Part shown: positions 18,129 to 27,261 of the stretch, piece after piece
Layout of the letters: every line of letters begins with the position of its first letter
How positions within the stretch are numbered: the stretch's first letter is position 1
Notes under the pieces: model-generated
What the model was told of the DNA's origin: nothing
Database searches by the model: none
Seen by the model: the letters and a program-made list of their open reading frames with translations, nothing else
Translations under genes and position numbers: made by a program
Source: Bradyrhizobium sp. Ai1a-2
GTDB taxonomy: Bacteria; Pseudomonadota; Alphaproteobacteria; Rhizobiales; Xanthobacteraceae
NCBI RefSeq assembly: GCF_000426245.1
Contig: NZ_AUEZ01000019.1
Coordinates: 1-64,000, forward strand
Length of the DNA stretch: 64,000 bases
Direction of reading: 5' to 3'

Positions 18129-18538
18129 TCTTTCTTCTTCGGCTCCCACTTCTCGATCGGACCGCCGGCGTCACGCCAGGCGGCGAAACCGCCGCCCATA
18201 TGAGCGACCGGCTTCAGCCCCATGTCCTGCGCGGTCTTCGCAGCCAGGGCCGAGCGCATGCCGCCAGCGCAATGGAAGATGAACTTCTTGTCCTCTTGGA
18301 AAATCGGCTTGGCATAGGGACTCGCAGGATCGATCCAGAATTCGAGCATGCCGCGGGTGCAGGAGAAAGCGCCCGGAATCTTGCCATCGCGCTCGATCTC
18401 GCGGGGATCGCGGATATCGACGATGACAACGTCATCGTTCGGGAGCAACTCGATCGCGTCAGCGGCGCTGACGGTCTCGATCTCGGCATTGGCTTCGTCC
18501 ATCATCTGCTTGATGCCGCGGTGAATGCTCTGGGGCAT
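18125..18538 (-). CDS. Rhodanese-like domain protein
   Basis: A 137-residue single-domain rhodanese homologue. The catalytic Cys90 lies in HCAGGMRSALAAK and is the expected sulfur-carrying residue. VDIRDPREIERDGKIPGA is the conserved rhodanese strand-loop. The ATG is preceded by GGGAGAG. The stop codon is provided by a family D repeat. It may act in sulfur transfer or sulfide/sulfite handling; there is no operon partner. Confidence 0.9.
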   Translation of the reverse strand: MPQSIHRGIKQMMDEANAEIETVSAADAIELLPNDDVVIVDIRDPREIERDGKIPGAFSCTRGMLEFWIDPASPYAKPIFQEDKKFIFHCAGGMRSALAAKTAQDMGLKPVAHMGGGFAAWRDAGGPIEKWEPKKKD

Positions 18539-18559
18539 GGGGCTCTCCCTCGATTGTTG

Positions 18560-18693
18560 ATTGTCATTCCGGGGCGATGCCTAAGCATCGAACTATGATG
18601 TGCAATTGCACATCAGAGACTCCATTCCTCCGCCGGTGCAAGTGGCTAAATGGATTCCGGGCTCGTCCTTTCTGACGTCCCGGAATGACGAAA
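18560..18693. repeat. Dispersed repeat bounded by inverted ends
   Basis: GTCATTCCGGG and CCCGGAATGAC form inverted ends about 120 bases apart, and GATGTGCAATTGCACATC is an internal palindrome. This is the size and layout of short repeats scattered in Bradyrhizobium genomes. It fills the gap between the rhodanese and VWA genes. Confidence 0.6.
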
Positions 18694-18694
18694 G

Positions 18695-19870
18695 CTACCG
18701 TACCAGTTCCTTCATCGCATTCTCCAGACCTTCGATCGTGATCGGGTACATGCGCTCGGAGAAGATGCGGCGGATGATGGTGGTCGATTCCGAATAGTCC
18801 CAGTGCTTCTGCGCCACCGGGTTGAGCCACACCGCATGCGGATAGGTGCGGATGATGCGATCGAGCCAGACCGAACCGGCCTCCTCGTTGACGTGCTCGA
18901 CCGAGCCGCCGGGAACCATGATTTCGTAAGGCGACATCGAGGCGTCGCCGACGAACACCACCTTGTAGTCGTGCGGGTATTTGTGCAGCACGTCCCACGT
19001 CGGCGTGCGGTCGGTGAAGCGCCGCTTGTTCTGCTTCCACACGCCCTCATAGAGGCAGTTGTGGAAGTAGAAATACTCCATGTGCTTGAATTCGGTCTTG
19101 GCGGCCGAGAACAATTCCTCGACCTGCTCGATGTGCGAATCCATCGAGCCGCCGATATCGAAGAACACCAGCACCTTCACCGCGTTGCGGCGCTCTGGAC
19201 GCATGTGCACGTCGAGATAGCCGTGATTGGCGGTTTCCTTGATCGTGGCGTCGAGATCCAGTTCGTCGGGCGCGCCGGTGCGCGCGAACTTGCGCAGCCG
19301 CCGCAGCGCGACCTTGATGTTGCGGATGCCGAGCTCGACATTGCCGTCGAGATCCTTGAACTCGCGCTTGTCCCACACCTTCACGGCGCGGTTGTTGCGG
19401 TTCTTCTCCTGGCCGATGCGGATGCCTTCGGGATTGTAGCCCTGGGCGCCGAAGGGCGACGTGCCGGCGGTGCCGATCCACTTGTTGCCGCCCTGGTGCC
19501 GGCCCTTCTGTTCCTCGAGCCGCTTGCGCAACGTCTCCATGAGCTTGTCCCAGCCCATGGCTTCAATCTGCTTTTTCTCTTCCTCGGTGAGGTATTTTTC
19601 CGCAAGCTTCTTCAGCCACTCCTCGGGGATCTCGGCCTTGCCCATGGCGTCGAGCAGGCTCTCCAGCCCCTTGAACACGGTGCCGAAGACGCGGTCGAAC
19701 TTGTCGAGGTTGCGCTCGTCCTTCACCAGCGCCGAGCGCGACAAATAATAGAAATTCTCGACGCTCTGCTCGGCGAGGTCGGCGTCGAGCGCCTCCATCA
19801 GCGTCAGATATTCGCGCAAGGTCACAGGGATCTGGGCCTCGCGCAGCGAGGTGAAGAATTGCAAGAACAT
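18695..19870 (-). CDS. CoxE-type VWA domain protein
   Basis: A 391-residue protein with a helical N-terminal region (about 1-125) and a C-terminal von Willebrand A domain (about 225-390). The metal-ion motif reads Asp238-Ile-Gly240-Gly-Ser242, so the first Ser of the DxSxS pattern is Gly, weakening metal binding. VWA proteins of this CoxE type pair with MoxR AAA+ ATPases to remodel or insert metal cofactors in client enzymes, as in CO dehydrogenase maturation. The moxR gene at 20088 is divergent. No obvious client enzyme is next to the pair. Confidence 0.9.
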   Translation of the reverse strand: MFLQFFTSLREAQIPVTLREYLTLMEALDADLAEQSVENFYYLSRSALVKDERNLDKFDRVFGTVFKGLESLLDAMGKAEIPEEWLKKLAEKYLTEEEKKQIEAMGWDKLMETLRKRLEEQKGRHQGGNKWIGTAGTSPFGAQGYNPEGIRIGQEKNRNNRAVKVWDKREFKDLDGNVELGIRNIKVALRRLRKFARTGAPDELDLDATIKETANHGYLDVHMRPERRNAVKVLVFFDIGGSMDSHIEQVEELFSAAKTEFKHMEYFYFHNCLYEGVWKQNKRRFTDRTPTWDVLHKYPHDYKVVFVGDASMSPYEIMVPGGSVEHVNEEAGSVWLDRIIRTYPHAVWLNPVAQKHWDYSESTTIIRRIFSERMYPITIEGLENAMKELVR

Positions 19871-20087
19871 GTTCCATAGATCGCGCGCCGCCGTCGCGCC
19901 GTCAAGGGCACCCGGACCTTTGCGTCATCACGGCGCGGGCGTGAGGACCATTCCGCCGGGCGGAAACAATGCGCCTAATTTCAAGGCGGTAGCCATGGTC
20001 CCAGTTGCGTGCAGGCGCTGGAATCCACGCTAGACCTGCGGGGTTTTTCCTTTAGTATCAAATTGAAACTCATTCCAACGGGGTAGT

Positions 20088-20930
20088 ATGAAGTTCACCG
20101 GCACCAAGGATTATGTCGCCACTGATGACCTCAAAGTCGCTGTCAACGCCTCCATCGTGCTGGAGCGCCCGCTTCTGGTGAAGGGCGAGCCCGGCACCGG
20201 CAAGACGGTGTTGGCAGAAGAGGTCGCCAAGGCGCTCGATGCACCGCTTCTGACCTGGCACATCAAATCCACCACCAAGGCACAGCAGGGCCTCTACGAA
20301 TATGACGCGGTGTCACGGCTGCGCGACAGCCAGCTCGGCGACGCGCGCGTCTCCGACATCAAGAACTACATCAAGCGCGGCAAGCTGTGGGAAGCCTTCA
20401 CCAACGAGAAGCGCCCGGTGCTCTTGATCGACGAGATCGATAAGGCCGATATCGAATTCCCCAACGATCTCCTGCTCGAGCTCGATCGCATGGAGTTCTT
20501 CGTCTACGAGACCGGCGAGAACATCAAGGCCAAGCTGCGCCCGATCGTGATGATCACCTCCAACAACGAGAAGGAGTTGCCGGATGCTTTCCTGCGCCGC
20601 TGCTTCTTCCACTACATCAAGTTCCCCGATGCGGACACGATGGAGAAGATCGTCGACGTGCATTTCCCCGGCATCAAGAAGCGCCTGGTGGAAGAGGCCT
20701 TGCGCATCTTCTTCGAAGTGCGGGAAGTGCCCGGCCTGAAGAAGAAGCCTTCGACCTCCGAATTGCTCGACTGGCTGAAGTTGCTCCTGAACGAGGACAT
20801 CACGCCGGAGATGCTGCGGGAGCGCGATCCGCGCAAGCTGATCCCGCCGCTGCATGGCGCACTGCTCAAGAACGAACAGGACGTGCACCTGTTCGAGCGG
20901 CTGGCCTTCCTGAGCCGCCGCGAAGTCTGA
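20088..20930 (+). CDS. MoxR-family AAA+ ATPase
   Basis: A 280-residue MoxR/CoxD-like ATPase with Walker A GEPGTGKT (33-40), Walker B LLIDEIDKAD (112-121), sensor-1 Asn in ITSNN, and arginine finger in LRRCFF. It would provide the ATP-driven part of a chaperone complex with the divergent VWA protein at 18695. The start ATG at 20088 is preceded by GGGGTAG. A 12-bp perfect hairpin follows the stop codon. Confidence 0.94.
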   Translation: MKFTGTKDYVATDDLKVAVNASIVLERPLLVKGEPGTGKTVLAEEVAKALDAPLLTWHIKSTTKAQQGLYEYDAVSRLRDSQLGDARVSDIKNYIKRGKLWEAFTNEKRPVLLIDEIDKADIEFPNDLLLELDRMEFFVYETGENIKAKLRPIVMITSNNEKELPDAFLRRCFFHYIKFPDADTMEKIVDVHFPGIKKRLVEEALRIFFEVREVPGLKKKPSTSELLDWLKLLLNEDITPEMLRERDPRKLIPPLHGALLKNEQDVHLFERLAFLSRREV

Positions 20931-20941
20931 CTTGACGTTTA

Positions 20942-20968
20942 CGAAGCGCCGGAGATTCCGGCGCTTCG
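20942..20968 (+). terminator. Hairpin after moxR-like gene
   Basis: CGAAGCGCCGGA pairs with TCCGGCGCTTCG around a three-base loop, 11 bases after the stop codon. There is no following T-run, so it may act as an mRNA-stabilising or Rho-assisted end. Confidence 0.6.
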
Positions 20969-21004
20969 CGCATGTATCAATTAAACAATAATAGAGCGGG
21001 GAAG

Positions 21005-22507
21005 ATGAACGTCCAGACACAGATACGGGCTGCCGAGTCCGTCACCTCAGAGCATTTCGACGTATTGATCGTGGGCGCTGGCATTTCCGGCGTCGGCGCC
21101 GCCTACCACCTGACCACGCAATGCCCAGGGACCAGCTTCGTGGTGCTGGAAACGCAGAAGACGTTTGGCGGCACCTGGAGCACGCATCGCTATCCCGGCA
21201 TCCGCTCCGACAGCGACCTGCACACTTTCGGCTACCGCTTCAAGCCGTGGACCAGCGCGCCGATCGCAACCGCCGCCGAGATCCTGAAATATATGGGCGA
21301 GGTGATCGAGGAGAACGACCTCGCCCGCCACATCCGCTACCGCCACACCATCACGTCGGCGAAATGGTCGAGCGAAACCAACCTTTGGACCATCGACGCC
21401 ACGCGCACCGACACCGGCGAGCACTTCCGATTCACCACCAACTTCTTCTGGATGTGCCAGGGCTATTACCGTCATGCCGAGGGCTACACGCCCGAATGGA
21501 AGGACATGGCCAAGTTCAAGGGCACGATCGTGCATCCGCAGAAATGGCCCGAAGACCTTGACTACAAGGGCAAGCGCGTCGTGGTGATCGGCTCCGGCGC
21601 CACCGCCGCGACGCTGATCCCGGCGATGGCCAAGGACGCCGGCCATGTCACAATGCTGCAGCGCTCGCCGACCTATTTCCGCACCGGCCGCAACGCGATC
21701 GAGATCGCCGAGCAACTGCGGCAGTTGCAGGTCGACGAGAAATGGATTCACGAGATCACCCGCCGCAAGATCCTGTTCGACCAGAACGCCTTCACCCGCA
21801 AGACCTTCGAGAAGCCTGAAGAGGCCAAGAAGGATTTGCTGTCGGCGGTCGAAGCCTATCTCGGCAAGGATTATGACATCGCCACTCACTTCACGCCGCG
21901 CTACCGCCCGTGGCGGCAACGCATCGCCTTCATCCCCGACGGTGACCTGTTCCAGGGCATCAGGGCCGGCAAGGCTTCCGTCGTCACCGACGAGATCGAG
22001 CGCTTCACCGAGAAGGGCATCCTGCTGAAGTCCGGCAAGGAGCTCGAGGCCGACATCATCGTCACCGCGACCGGCTTCAATCTCTGCGCCACTGGCGACA
22101 TCGAATTCGAGCTCGACGGCAAGCCGCTCGATTTCGCTGATACCGTGACCTATCGCGGCATGATGTTCACGGGCGTGCCCAATCTCGTCTGGGTGTTCGG
22201 CTATTTCCGCGCAAGCTGGACCTTGCGCGTCGACCTCGTCGCCGACTTCGTCTGCCGCCTGCTCACGCACATGAAGGAAACGGGTGCGAAGAAGGTCACG
22301 CCGGCGTTGCGGCCGGAAGACCACAACATGCCTGTCCTGCCGTGGATCGACGAAGAGAACTTCAACCCCGGCTACATGCTGCGCGGCATGCATTTGTTGC
22401 CGAAGCGCGGCGAAAAGCCGGAATGGCAGCACAACCAGGACTATTGGGCCGAAAAGGACGAGTTTCCGACGATTGATCTGAAGGACAAGGCGTTCGTGTA
22501 CGGGTAG
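21005..22507 (+). CDS. FAD-dependent Baeyer-Villiger-type monooxygenase
   Basis: A 500-residue flavin monooxygenase with an FAD motif GAGISG (24-29), the NADPH motif GSGAT (196-200), and the Baeyer-Villiger fingerprint F171-K-G-x-x-x-H177-x-x-x-W181-P. These indicate class B flavoprotein monooxygenase activity on a ketone, giving an ester or lactone, though the substrate is unknown. The ATG at 21005 is preceded by GGGG; a second in-frame ATG at 20972 lacks a ribosome site and starts in the terminator region. It follows moxR by 74 bases but probably is a separate unit because of the hairpin. Confidence 0.9.
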   Translation: MNVQTQIRAAESVTSEHFDVLIVGAGISGVGAAYHLTTQCPGTSFVVLETQKTFGGTWSTHRYPGIRSDSDLHTFGYRFKPWTSAPIATAAEILKYMGEVIEENDLARHIRYRHTITSAKWSSETNLWTIDATRTDTGEHFRFTTNFFWMCQGYYRHAEGYTPEWKDMAKFKGTIVHPQKWPEDLDYKGKRVVVIGSGATAATLIPAMAKDAGHVTMLQRSPTYFRTGRNAIEIAEQLRQLQVDEKWIHEITRRKILFDQNAFTRKTFEKPEEAKKDLLSAVEAYLGKDYDIATHFTPRYRPWRQRIAFIPDGDLFQGIRAGKASVVTDEIERFTEKGILLKSGKELEADIIVTATGFNLCATGDIEFELDGKPLDFADTVTYRGMMFTGVPNLVWVFGYFRASWTLRVDLVADFVCRLLTHMKETGAKKVTPALRPEDHNMPVLPWIDEENFNPGYMLRGMHLLPKRGEKPEWQHNQDYWAEKDEFPTIDLKDKAFVYG

Positions 22508-22590
22508 ACCGTCATGGTGAGGAGGCGCGCAAGCGCCGTCTCCGGACGGCGCTTCGCATCGCCGGGAGAACCATGCGGCCCCGCCTGTGA

Positions 22591-22631
22591 CCTCATCCCT
22601 CGAGACGCACTTCGCGCTCCTCAGGATGAGG
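22591..22631. repeat. Short palindromic repeat
   Basis: CCTCATCC and GGATGAGG form the ends, enclosing a C/G-rich spacer. The element lies between the convergent monooxygenase and GMC oxidoreductase genes; the surrounding sequence from about 22513 also carries small inverted repeats. Confidence 0.55.
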
Positions 22632-22648
22632 GGAGAGAGCGGCGCGCG

Positions 22649-24292
22649 CTAGGCGTATTCCGTCAGCGCCACAGCGGCCGCCGCCTGCTTGCCGCGGATC
22701 ATGTCGGAGGCCTTGTCGGCGATCATCATCGTCGAGGCGTTGAGGTTGGCCGAGATCATGCGCGGCATGATGGAGGCGTCGACCACGCGTAGGCCCTGCA
22801 AACCATGGACACGGAGCTGATCGTCGACCACAGCCCATTTGGCATCCGCCGGACCCATCCGGCAGGTGCAGCCGGGATGGAAGGTGGTAGTGCCGCGCTC
22901 CGTTGCTGCCGCCAGGAACTCGTCGTCGGTCTGCACGCTCGGGCCAGGAAAATCTTCATAATCGTAGTAAGGCGCCAGCGGCGCCGACTTCAGCAGCCTC
23001 CGCGCCAGCTTCATGCCGGCGACGACGACGCGGCGGTCGAGCTCTTCGACCAGATAGTTGGTCTGGATGATCGGCGGCGCGAACGGGTCCGACGAGCGGA
23101 GGCGGACAAAGCCGCGGCTCTCCGGCCGCTGCTGCCAGGATGCCACCGTCATGCCGGGCTGGTCCTCGAGCTGGCCCTGCACCCCTTCCTTGTAGCTTGC
23201 GGGCGTGAAGGTGAGCTGGAGATCCGAGCTCTCGGTGGTCTCGCCCGAATGCCAGAAGCAATAGACCATGGTCGGCGACAGCGACAGCAGGCCGCGCCGC
23301 GTCGTCGCCCATTTCAACGCCTCGACCCACAGGCTGAGGCCGCGCCTGAGCTCGTTGATGGTCTTGATGTTCTTGACGCGCGCCACCGAGCGCGGCGCGT
23401 AGTGGTCCTGCAATCCCTCGCCGACGCCGGGCAATGCGTGACGCACCTCGATGCCGTGCGACTGCAACAGTTCGGGCGAGCCGACGCCGGACAATTGCAG
23501 GACCTGCGGCGAGTTGTAGGCGCCGCCGGAGAGGATCACTTCCTTGTTGGCGCGCACCTCGATGGGCTCGCCGCCCCGCCCTCCCCGAAGATAGCGCACG
23601 CCGACCGCGCGCTTGCCCTCGAAGATGATGTTGGTGACATGCGCATGCGTGCGCACATTGACGTTCGGCCGCTTGCGCGCCGGATGCAGGAACGCTTTCG
23701 CCGCGCTCATGCGCAGGCCGTTCTGGATCGTGCGCTGGCAGTAGGACACACCCTCCTGGATCGCGCCGTTATAGTCGGGGTTGCGCGGAATGCCGAGGCT
23801 GACGGCGCCCGCCATGAAGGCCTCGCAGAGCGGGTCCTGCCAGTCCATGGTGGTGACGGTGAGGCTGCCATCGCGGCCGCGATAGGTCTCGTCGCAATCG
23901 CCGACGCGGCGTTCCATCCGCTTGAAATAGGGCAGCACGTCCGGATAGCCCCAGCCGCGGTTGCCGAGCTGCGCCCAGGTGTCGAAGTCCTGGCGCTGGC
24001 CGCGGTTGTAGATATGGCCGTTGATCGACGACGAACCGCCGAGCGTCTTGCCGCGCGGCGCATAGATGCTGCGGCCGCCGGTCCAGGGGCCCGGCTCCTG
24101 CTGGTAGGCCCAGTTGACGCTCTTCATGTGGAACGTCTTGATGAAGCCGGCCGGCAAATGGATGTAGGGGTGCCAATCGCTGGGACCCGCTTCGAGCACG
24201 CACACCGTGGTGCCGGCATCCTCGCTCAAGCGGTTGGTGAGAACGCTACCGGCGGAGCCCGCGCCGATGATCACATAATCGAACGTTTCCAT
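22649..24292 (-). CDS. GMC-family FAD-dependent oxidoreductase
   Basis: A 547-residue choline-dehydrogenase-like enzyme. It has the FAD motif GAGSAG (10-15), the GMC signature around GKTLGGSSSINGHIYNRG, and the active-site His472 in TTFHPGC. The second catalytic position is in SANLNAST, i.e. Asn rather than His, as in choline dehydrogenases. Such enzymes oxidise primary alcohols with FAD; the substrate here is not determined. It is convergent with the monooxygenase gene. Confidence 0.9.
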   Translation of the reverse strand: METFDYVIIGAGSAGSVLTNRLSEDAGTTVCVLEAGPSDWHPYIHLPAGFIKTFHMKSVNWAYQQEPGPWTGGRSIYAPRGKTLGGSSSINGHIYNRGQRQDFDTWAQLGNRGWGYPDVLPYFKRMERRVGDCDETYRGRDGSLTVTTMDWQDPLCEAFMAGAVSLGIPRNPDYNGAIQEGVSYCQRTIQNGLRMSAAKAFLHPARKRPNVNVRTHAHVTNIIFEGKRAVGVRYLRGGRGGEPIEVRANKEVILSGGAYNSPQVLQLSGVGSPELLQSHGIEVRHALPGVGEGLQDHYAPRSVARVKNIKTINELRRGLSLWVEALKWATTRRGLLSLSPTMVYCFWHSGETTESSDLQLTFTPASYKEGVQGQLEDQPGMTVASWQQRPESRGFVRLRSSDPFAPPIIQTNYLVEELDRRVVVAGMKLARRLLKSAPLAPYYDYEDFPGPSVQTDDEFLAAATERGTTTFHPGCTCRMGPADAKWAVVDDQLRVHGLQGLRVVDASIMPRMISANLNASTMMIADKASDMIRGKQAAAAVALTEYA

Positions 24293-24319
24293 CGTCTCGT
24301 TTCTGGCGCGGCAGAACAG

Positions 24320-24913
24320 CTACCGCGGCTTTTCGTTGAGTTGATAATTGAGATGCGCCTTCACCGTCGGCCATTCACTGGCGATAATGCTGTAGACGAC
24401 GGTGTCGCGCAACGTGCCGTTTGGTGCAATCTGATGGCTGCGCAGGACGCCGTCCAGCTTGGCGCCGAGCCGCTCGATGCCGCGGCGGCTCTGGTGGTTG
24501 AAGAAATGCGTGCGGAACTCTACTGCAATGCAATCGAGTGCCTCAAAGGCGTGGGTCAGTAACAGCAATTTGCACTGCGTATTGACCGCGCTGCGCTGCA
24601 CACGCTTGGCGTACCAGGTCGAACCGATCTCGACGCGCCGGTTCGGTGTATCGACATTCATGTAGGTCGTCATGCCCGAGATGGTGCCGGAGGCATCGAA
24701 CACCGTGAACGGCAGCATCGATCCGGCCGCCTGCAGGCCAAGCCTGCGCTCGATCTCCTTCCGCATGTCTTCGGGACGCGGGATGAAAGTGTACCAGAGC
24801 TTCCAGAGCTCGCCGTCCTTCACGGCCTCGACAAGACCATCGACGTGATCCGGCGACAACGGCTCGAGCCGCGCATGTACGCCGCGAAGGGTGATCGGTT
24901 CAAGCCAGGGCAT
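24320..24913 (-). CDS. GNAT family N-acetyltransferase
   Basis: A 197-residue RimJ/RimL-type acetyltransferase. The conserved core includes ISGMTTYMNVDTPNRRVEIGSTWY and the acetyl-CoA region around SAVNTQCKLLLLTHAFEAL, followed by FFNHQSRRGIERLGAKLDG. The subfamily acts on N-termini or small molecules; the substrate is unknown. It lies just upstream of the GMC gene on the same strand (27 bases), so the two may be co-transcribed. Confidence 0.85.
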   Translation of the reverse strand: MPWLEPITLRGVHARLEPLSPDHVDGLVEAVKDGELWKLWYTFIPRPEDMRKEIERRLGLQAAGSMLPFTVFDASGTISGMTTYMNVDTPNRRVEIGSTWYAKRVQRSAVNTQCKLLLLTHAFEALDCIAVEFRTHFFNHQSRRGIERLGAKLDGVLRSHQIAPNGTLRDTVVYSIIASEWPTVKAHLNYQLNEKPR

Positions 24914-24926
24914 GCAACATCCTCTC

Positions 24927-25010
24927 CGTCATTGCGAGCGAAGCGAAGCAATCCATTCTTTCCCGCGCAGCGCCATGGATTGCTTCGTCGCTTCGCTCCT
25001 CGCAATGACG
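24927..25010. repeat. Palindromic repeat, family B copy 1
   Basis: The arms CGTCATTGCGAGCGAAGC and GCTTCGCTCCTCGCAATGACG face each other around a central spacer with AATCCATT/ATGGATT arms. Family B copies recur at 29715-29800, 45754-45831, 47137-47220 and 50273-50357. It is intergenic. Confidence 0.88.
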
Positions 25011-25017
25011 TACTACA

Positions 25018-25944
25018 TCACTTGTTCAAAAAATTCAGCGGTAGCCCAGGCCGCGGCCAATCCATCGCGATCAGTTCGCCCTTGCCCGACAGCGTGATGT
25101 AGGCGGTCTTCAGCTCAGGCCCGCCGAAGGCGATGTTGGTGGTGACGCGGTCGCCGGTCGGCACCTGCTCCACCAGCGTGCCGTCAGGCGCGATCACCGA
25201 GATGCAGCCGGTGACCAGCGTCGCCACGCAGACATTGCCGCTCGCTTCCACGGCGAGCGAGTCGAACATCTGGTAGCCGCCGAGCCCGGCTATCGGCTTG
25301 CCGCGCTCGCCGCGATAGATCACATCGCGCGGCTTGACCGTGCCGGGCGCGGAGAGATCGTAGGCCCAGAGCCGCGCCGTCGGCGTCTCGGCGATGTAAA
25401 CCGTGTTCTCGTCCGGCGACAGGCCGATACCGTTGGCCGGCAGCAGGCCGTGCACGCCTTCGACGATCTCCTTCATGCCGGGCTTGATGTAATAGAACGC
25501 GCCGACATCCATCTCGCGGGCACGGCGCTTGCCGAGATCGGAGAACCAGAGCCCGCCGTGCCTGTCGAAGACGAGGTCGTTCGGTCCTCTCAAGGCATGC
25601 TCGCCGCATTTGTCGACGACGGTCTCGACCTTGCCCGACTGCAGGTCCACGCGCTGGATCGAGCCGCCGATATAGTCTTCCGGCTGCGGCCCCGGCATGA
25701 TCATGTTGCGCGTCGGGATCCAGCTGAAGCCGCCATTGTTGCAGATGTACATCTTGCCGTCGGGACCGAGCGCCGCGCCGTTGGGGCCGCCTGGAATCTG
25801 CGCCACCACTTCCTTGCGCCCGTCTGGATAGACCCGCGTCAATCGCCGGCCACGGATTTCGACCAGCACCACCGATCCGTCCGGCATCACCACCGGCCCT
25901 TCCGGAAATTCGAGATCGGTGGCGAGAACGCGGATATTGGCCAT
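25018..25944 (-). CDS. SMP-30/gluconolactonase family protein
   Basis: A 308-residue six-bladed beta-propeller protein. The divalent metal is held by Glu15 in FPEGP, an Asn in RGPNDLVFD and an Asp in FDSLAVEASGN. Members hydrolyse lactones such as gluconolactone; the sequence does not fix the substrate. The ATG is preceded by GGAGG-like sequence. A family B repeat separates it from the GNAT gene. Confidence 0.9.
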   Translation of the reverse strand: MANIRVLATDLEFPEGPVVMPDGSVVLVEIRGRRLTRVYPDGRKEVVAQIPGGPNGAALGPDGKMYICNNGGFSWIPTRNMIMPGPQPEDYIGGSIQRVDLQSGKVETVVDKCGEHALRGPNDLVFDRHGGLWFSDLGKRRAREMDVGAFYYIKPGMKEIVEGVHGLLPANGIGLSPDENTVYIAETPTARLWAYDLSAPGTVKPRDVIYRGERGKPIAGLGGYQMFDSLAVEASGNVCVATLVTGCISVIAPDGTLVEQVPTGDRVTTNIAFGGPELKTAYITLSGKGELIAMDWPRPGLPLNFLNK

Positions 25945-26080
25945 GAAATCCTCCCGGCTGCTTATGGCTGCAAGGGGATTTTTTCAACCGCCCCACGCAA
26001 CGTGTTGTTGGCGCGGAGTTATGGCAAAGACGCCGTTGCTTGCCAAGCAAGCGCGAAGCAGGGCAGCTTTGCGAGCTGTC

Positions 26081-26170
26081 GCAGGATGGGTAAAGCGAAG
26101 CGAAACCCATCATCTCGCCCCCATCACAGCTGGTGCATTGATGGGTTTCGCTTCGCTCTACCCATCCTAC
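26081..26170. repeat. Palindromic repeat, family A copy 2
   Basis: Arms with GGATGGGTAAAGCGAAGCG and CGCTTCGCTCTACCCATCC flank a spacer of about 28 bases. It lies between the SMP-30 and AraC genes, close to family A copies at 439-523 and 44946-45030. Confidence 0.85.
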
Positions 26171-26177
26171 GAGTCCA

Positions 26178-27017
26178 TCACTCCTTCACGGGCACCCAGA
26201 TCTCGAGGCCGCCATTGCCGGTGGTCGGATCGAACTTCTCGTCATAGCGCTCGAAGTTCGGCGCATCCGCCGCCTTCATACCGGATTGCGGCAGCCAGTG
26301 ATTCCAGATCGTATTCACGGTCCGCCGGATCGTCGAGATATGCTCGCGATGGGTAAAGACCGCATATTTCTGCTCGGGGATTCGCACCCGGCTGAACTCG
26401 CGCGGCAGGTCGGAGAAGTCGGCGACCTCGACGCCGGCGATGTAATCGAAATTGCCGGCGTCATCTCCGTTGCAGCAGACGCCATAGGCGACGTTGCCGA
26501 TGCGGCCGGGAATATTGCCGACCGTCTGCTGAAAGCGTTGCCACTGGTTCGGAATGCCGGCGCCCTCGCAATTCCCGTGATTGTAGCGTTCGCCGACACC
26601 GGCAACGAGGAACGCCTTGCCGGTCGCAATGCGCGGCGGGCTGAGATGATCGAGCGCGGTTGAATCCATCATGATCGGCTCCTGTAGTTTCAGCTTGCTG
26701 AGGCACGTCGTGGCGCGAACCGTTTGGGGCGTGACGCCGAAATGGTCGCGGAACGCGCGGGTGAACGCTTCGTGGGAGCCGTAGTCCGCATCCAGCGCCA
26801 GGCTGAGAATATCCGGCGCGCCGCTCGCAAGCGCGCGAGCCGCCTCGCTGAGACGGCGGGCGCGCACGTAACGCATCACCGAAAACCCCGTCCCTGCAGC
26901 AAACGCGCGCACCAAATGGAAGCGCGAGACACCGGCGATGCCGGCGATCTCGTCGAGCGTCAGCGGCTGACCAAGATGGCTCTCGATGTACCAGAGCGCC
27001 TTCTGCGCTGGATTCAT
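26178..27017 (-). CDS. AraC family regulator with GyrI-like C-terminal domain
   Basis: A 279-residue protein. Residues about 1-105 carry the AraC DNA-binding domain with two helix-turn-helix motifs (LDEIAGIAGVSRFHLVRAF; ILSLALDADYGSHEAFTRAF). Residues about 125-279 match the GyrI-like small-molecule-binding domain. The AraC domain is N-terminal and the effector domain C-terminal. The ATG at 27017 gives the AraC domain at the very start; a longer in-frame extension is low-complexity. It sits divergent from the binding-protein gene at 27262. Confidence 0.9.
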   Translation of the reverse strand: MNPAQKALWYIESHLGQPLTLDEIAGIAGVSRFHLVRAFAAGTGFSVMRYVRARRLSEAARALASGAPDILSLALDADYGSHEAFTRAFRDHFGVTPQTVRATTCLSKLKLQEPIMMDSTALDHLSPPRIATGKAFLVAGVGERYNHGNCEGAGIPNQWQRFQQTVGNIPGRIGNVAYGVCCNGDDAGNFDYIAGVEVADFSDLPREFSRVRIPEQKYAVFTHREHISTIRRTVNTIWNHWLPQSGMKAADAPNFERYDEKFDPTTGNGGLEIWVPVKE

Positions 27018-27261
27018 GGCTGTCGGGCCTTCCCTCGAAACGCATCCATCATGCGCGATCGCGCCCTGCCTCGTTTGACAGTCCTTGCTGTCTCTCGCCG
27101 ACCAGAGCCTCGTTCCGTCCCACGGAAATTGCAACCCACCCCTTCGCTGGCAAGGCATAGCCAATCGTGCATACTCGCTGACGCATCGATCCGACGGCTC
27201 ACATCAAGCTGCACATAATCAAGACTGCAAGAGCCGCGGCGAACTGTCAGGGAGGACAATG

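Noticed and set aside
20972..21004. Upstream ATG start for the monooxygenase
   Set aside because: It has no ribosome site and lies just after the hairpin behind moxR; the ATG at 21005 fits better.
22805..24562. Very long plus-strand frame antisense to the GMC gene
   Set aside because: It mirrors the GMC gene and has an Arg/Ala/His-rich composition typical of antisense reading in high-G+C coding DNA.
24927..25010. Arrays of similar palindromes considered as a CRISPR array
   Set aside because: The copies are single, intergenic and far apart, with no regular repeat-spacer pattern.
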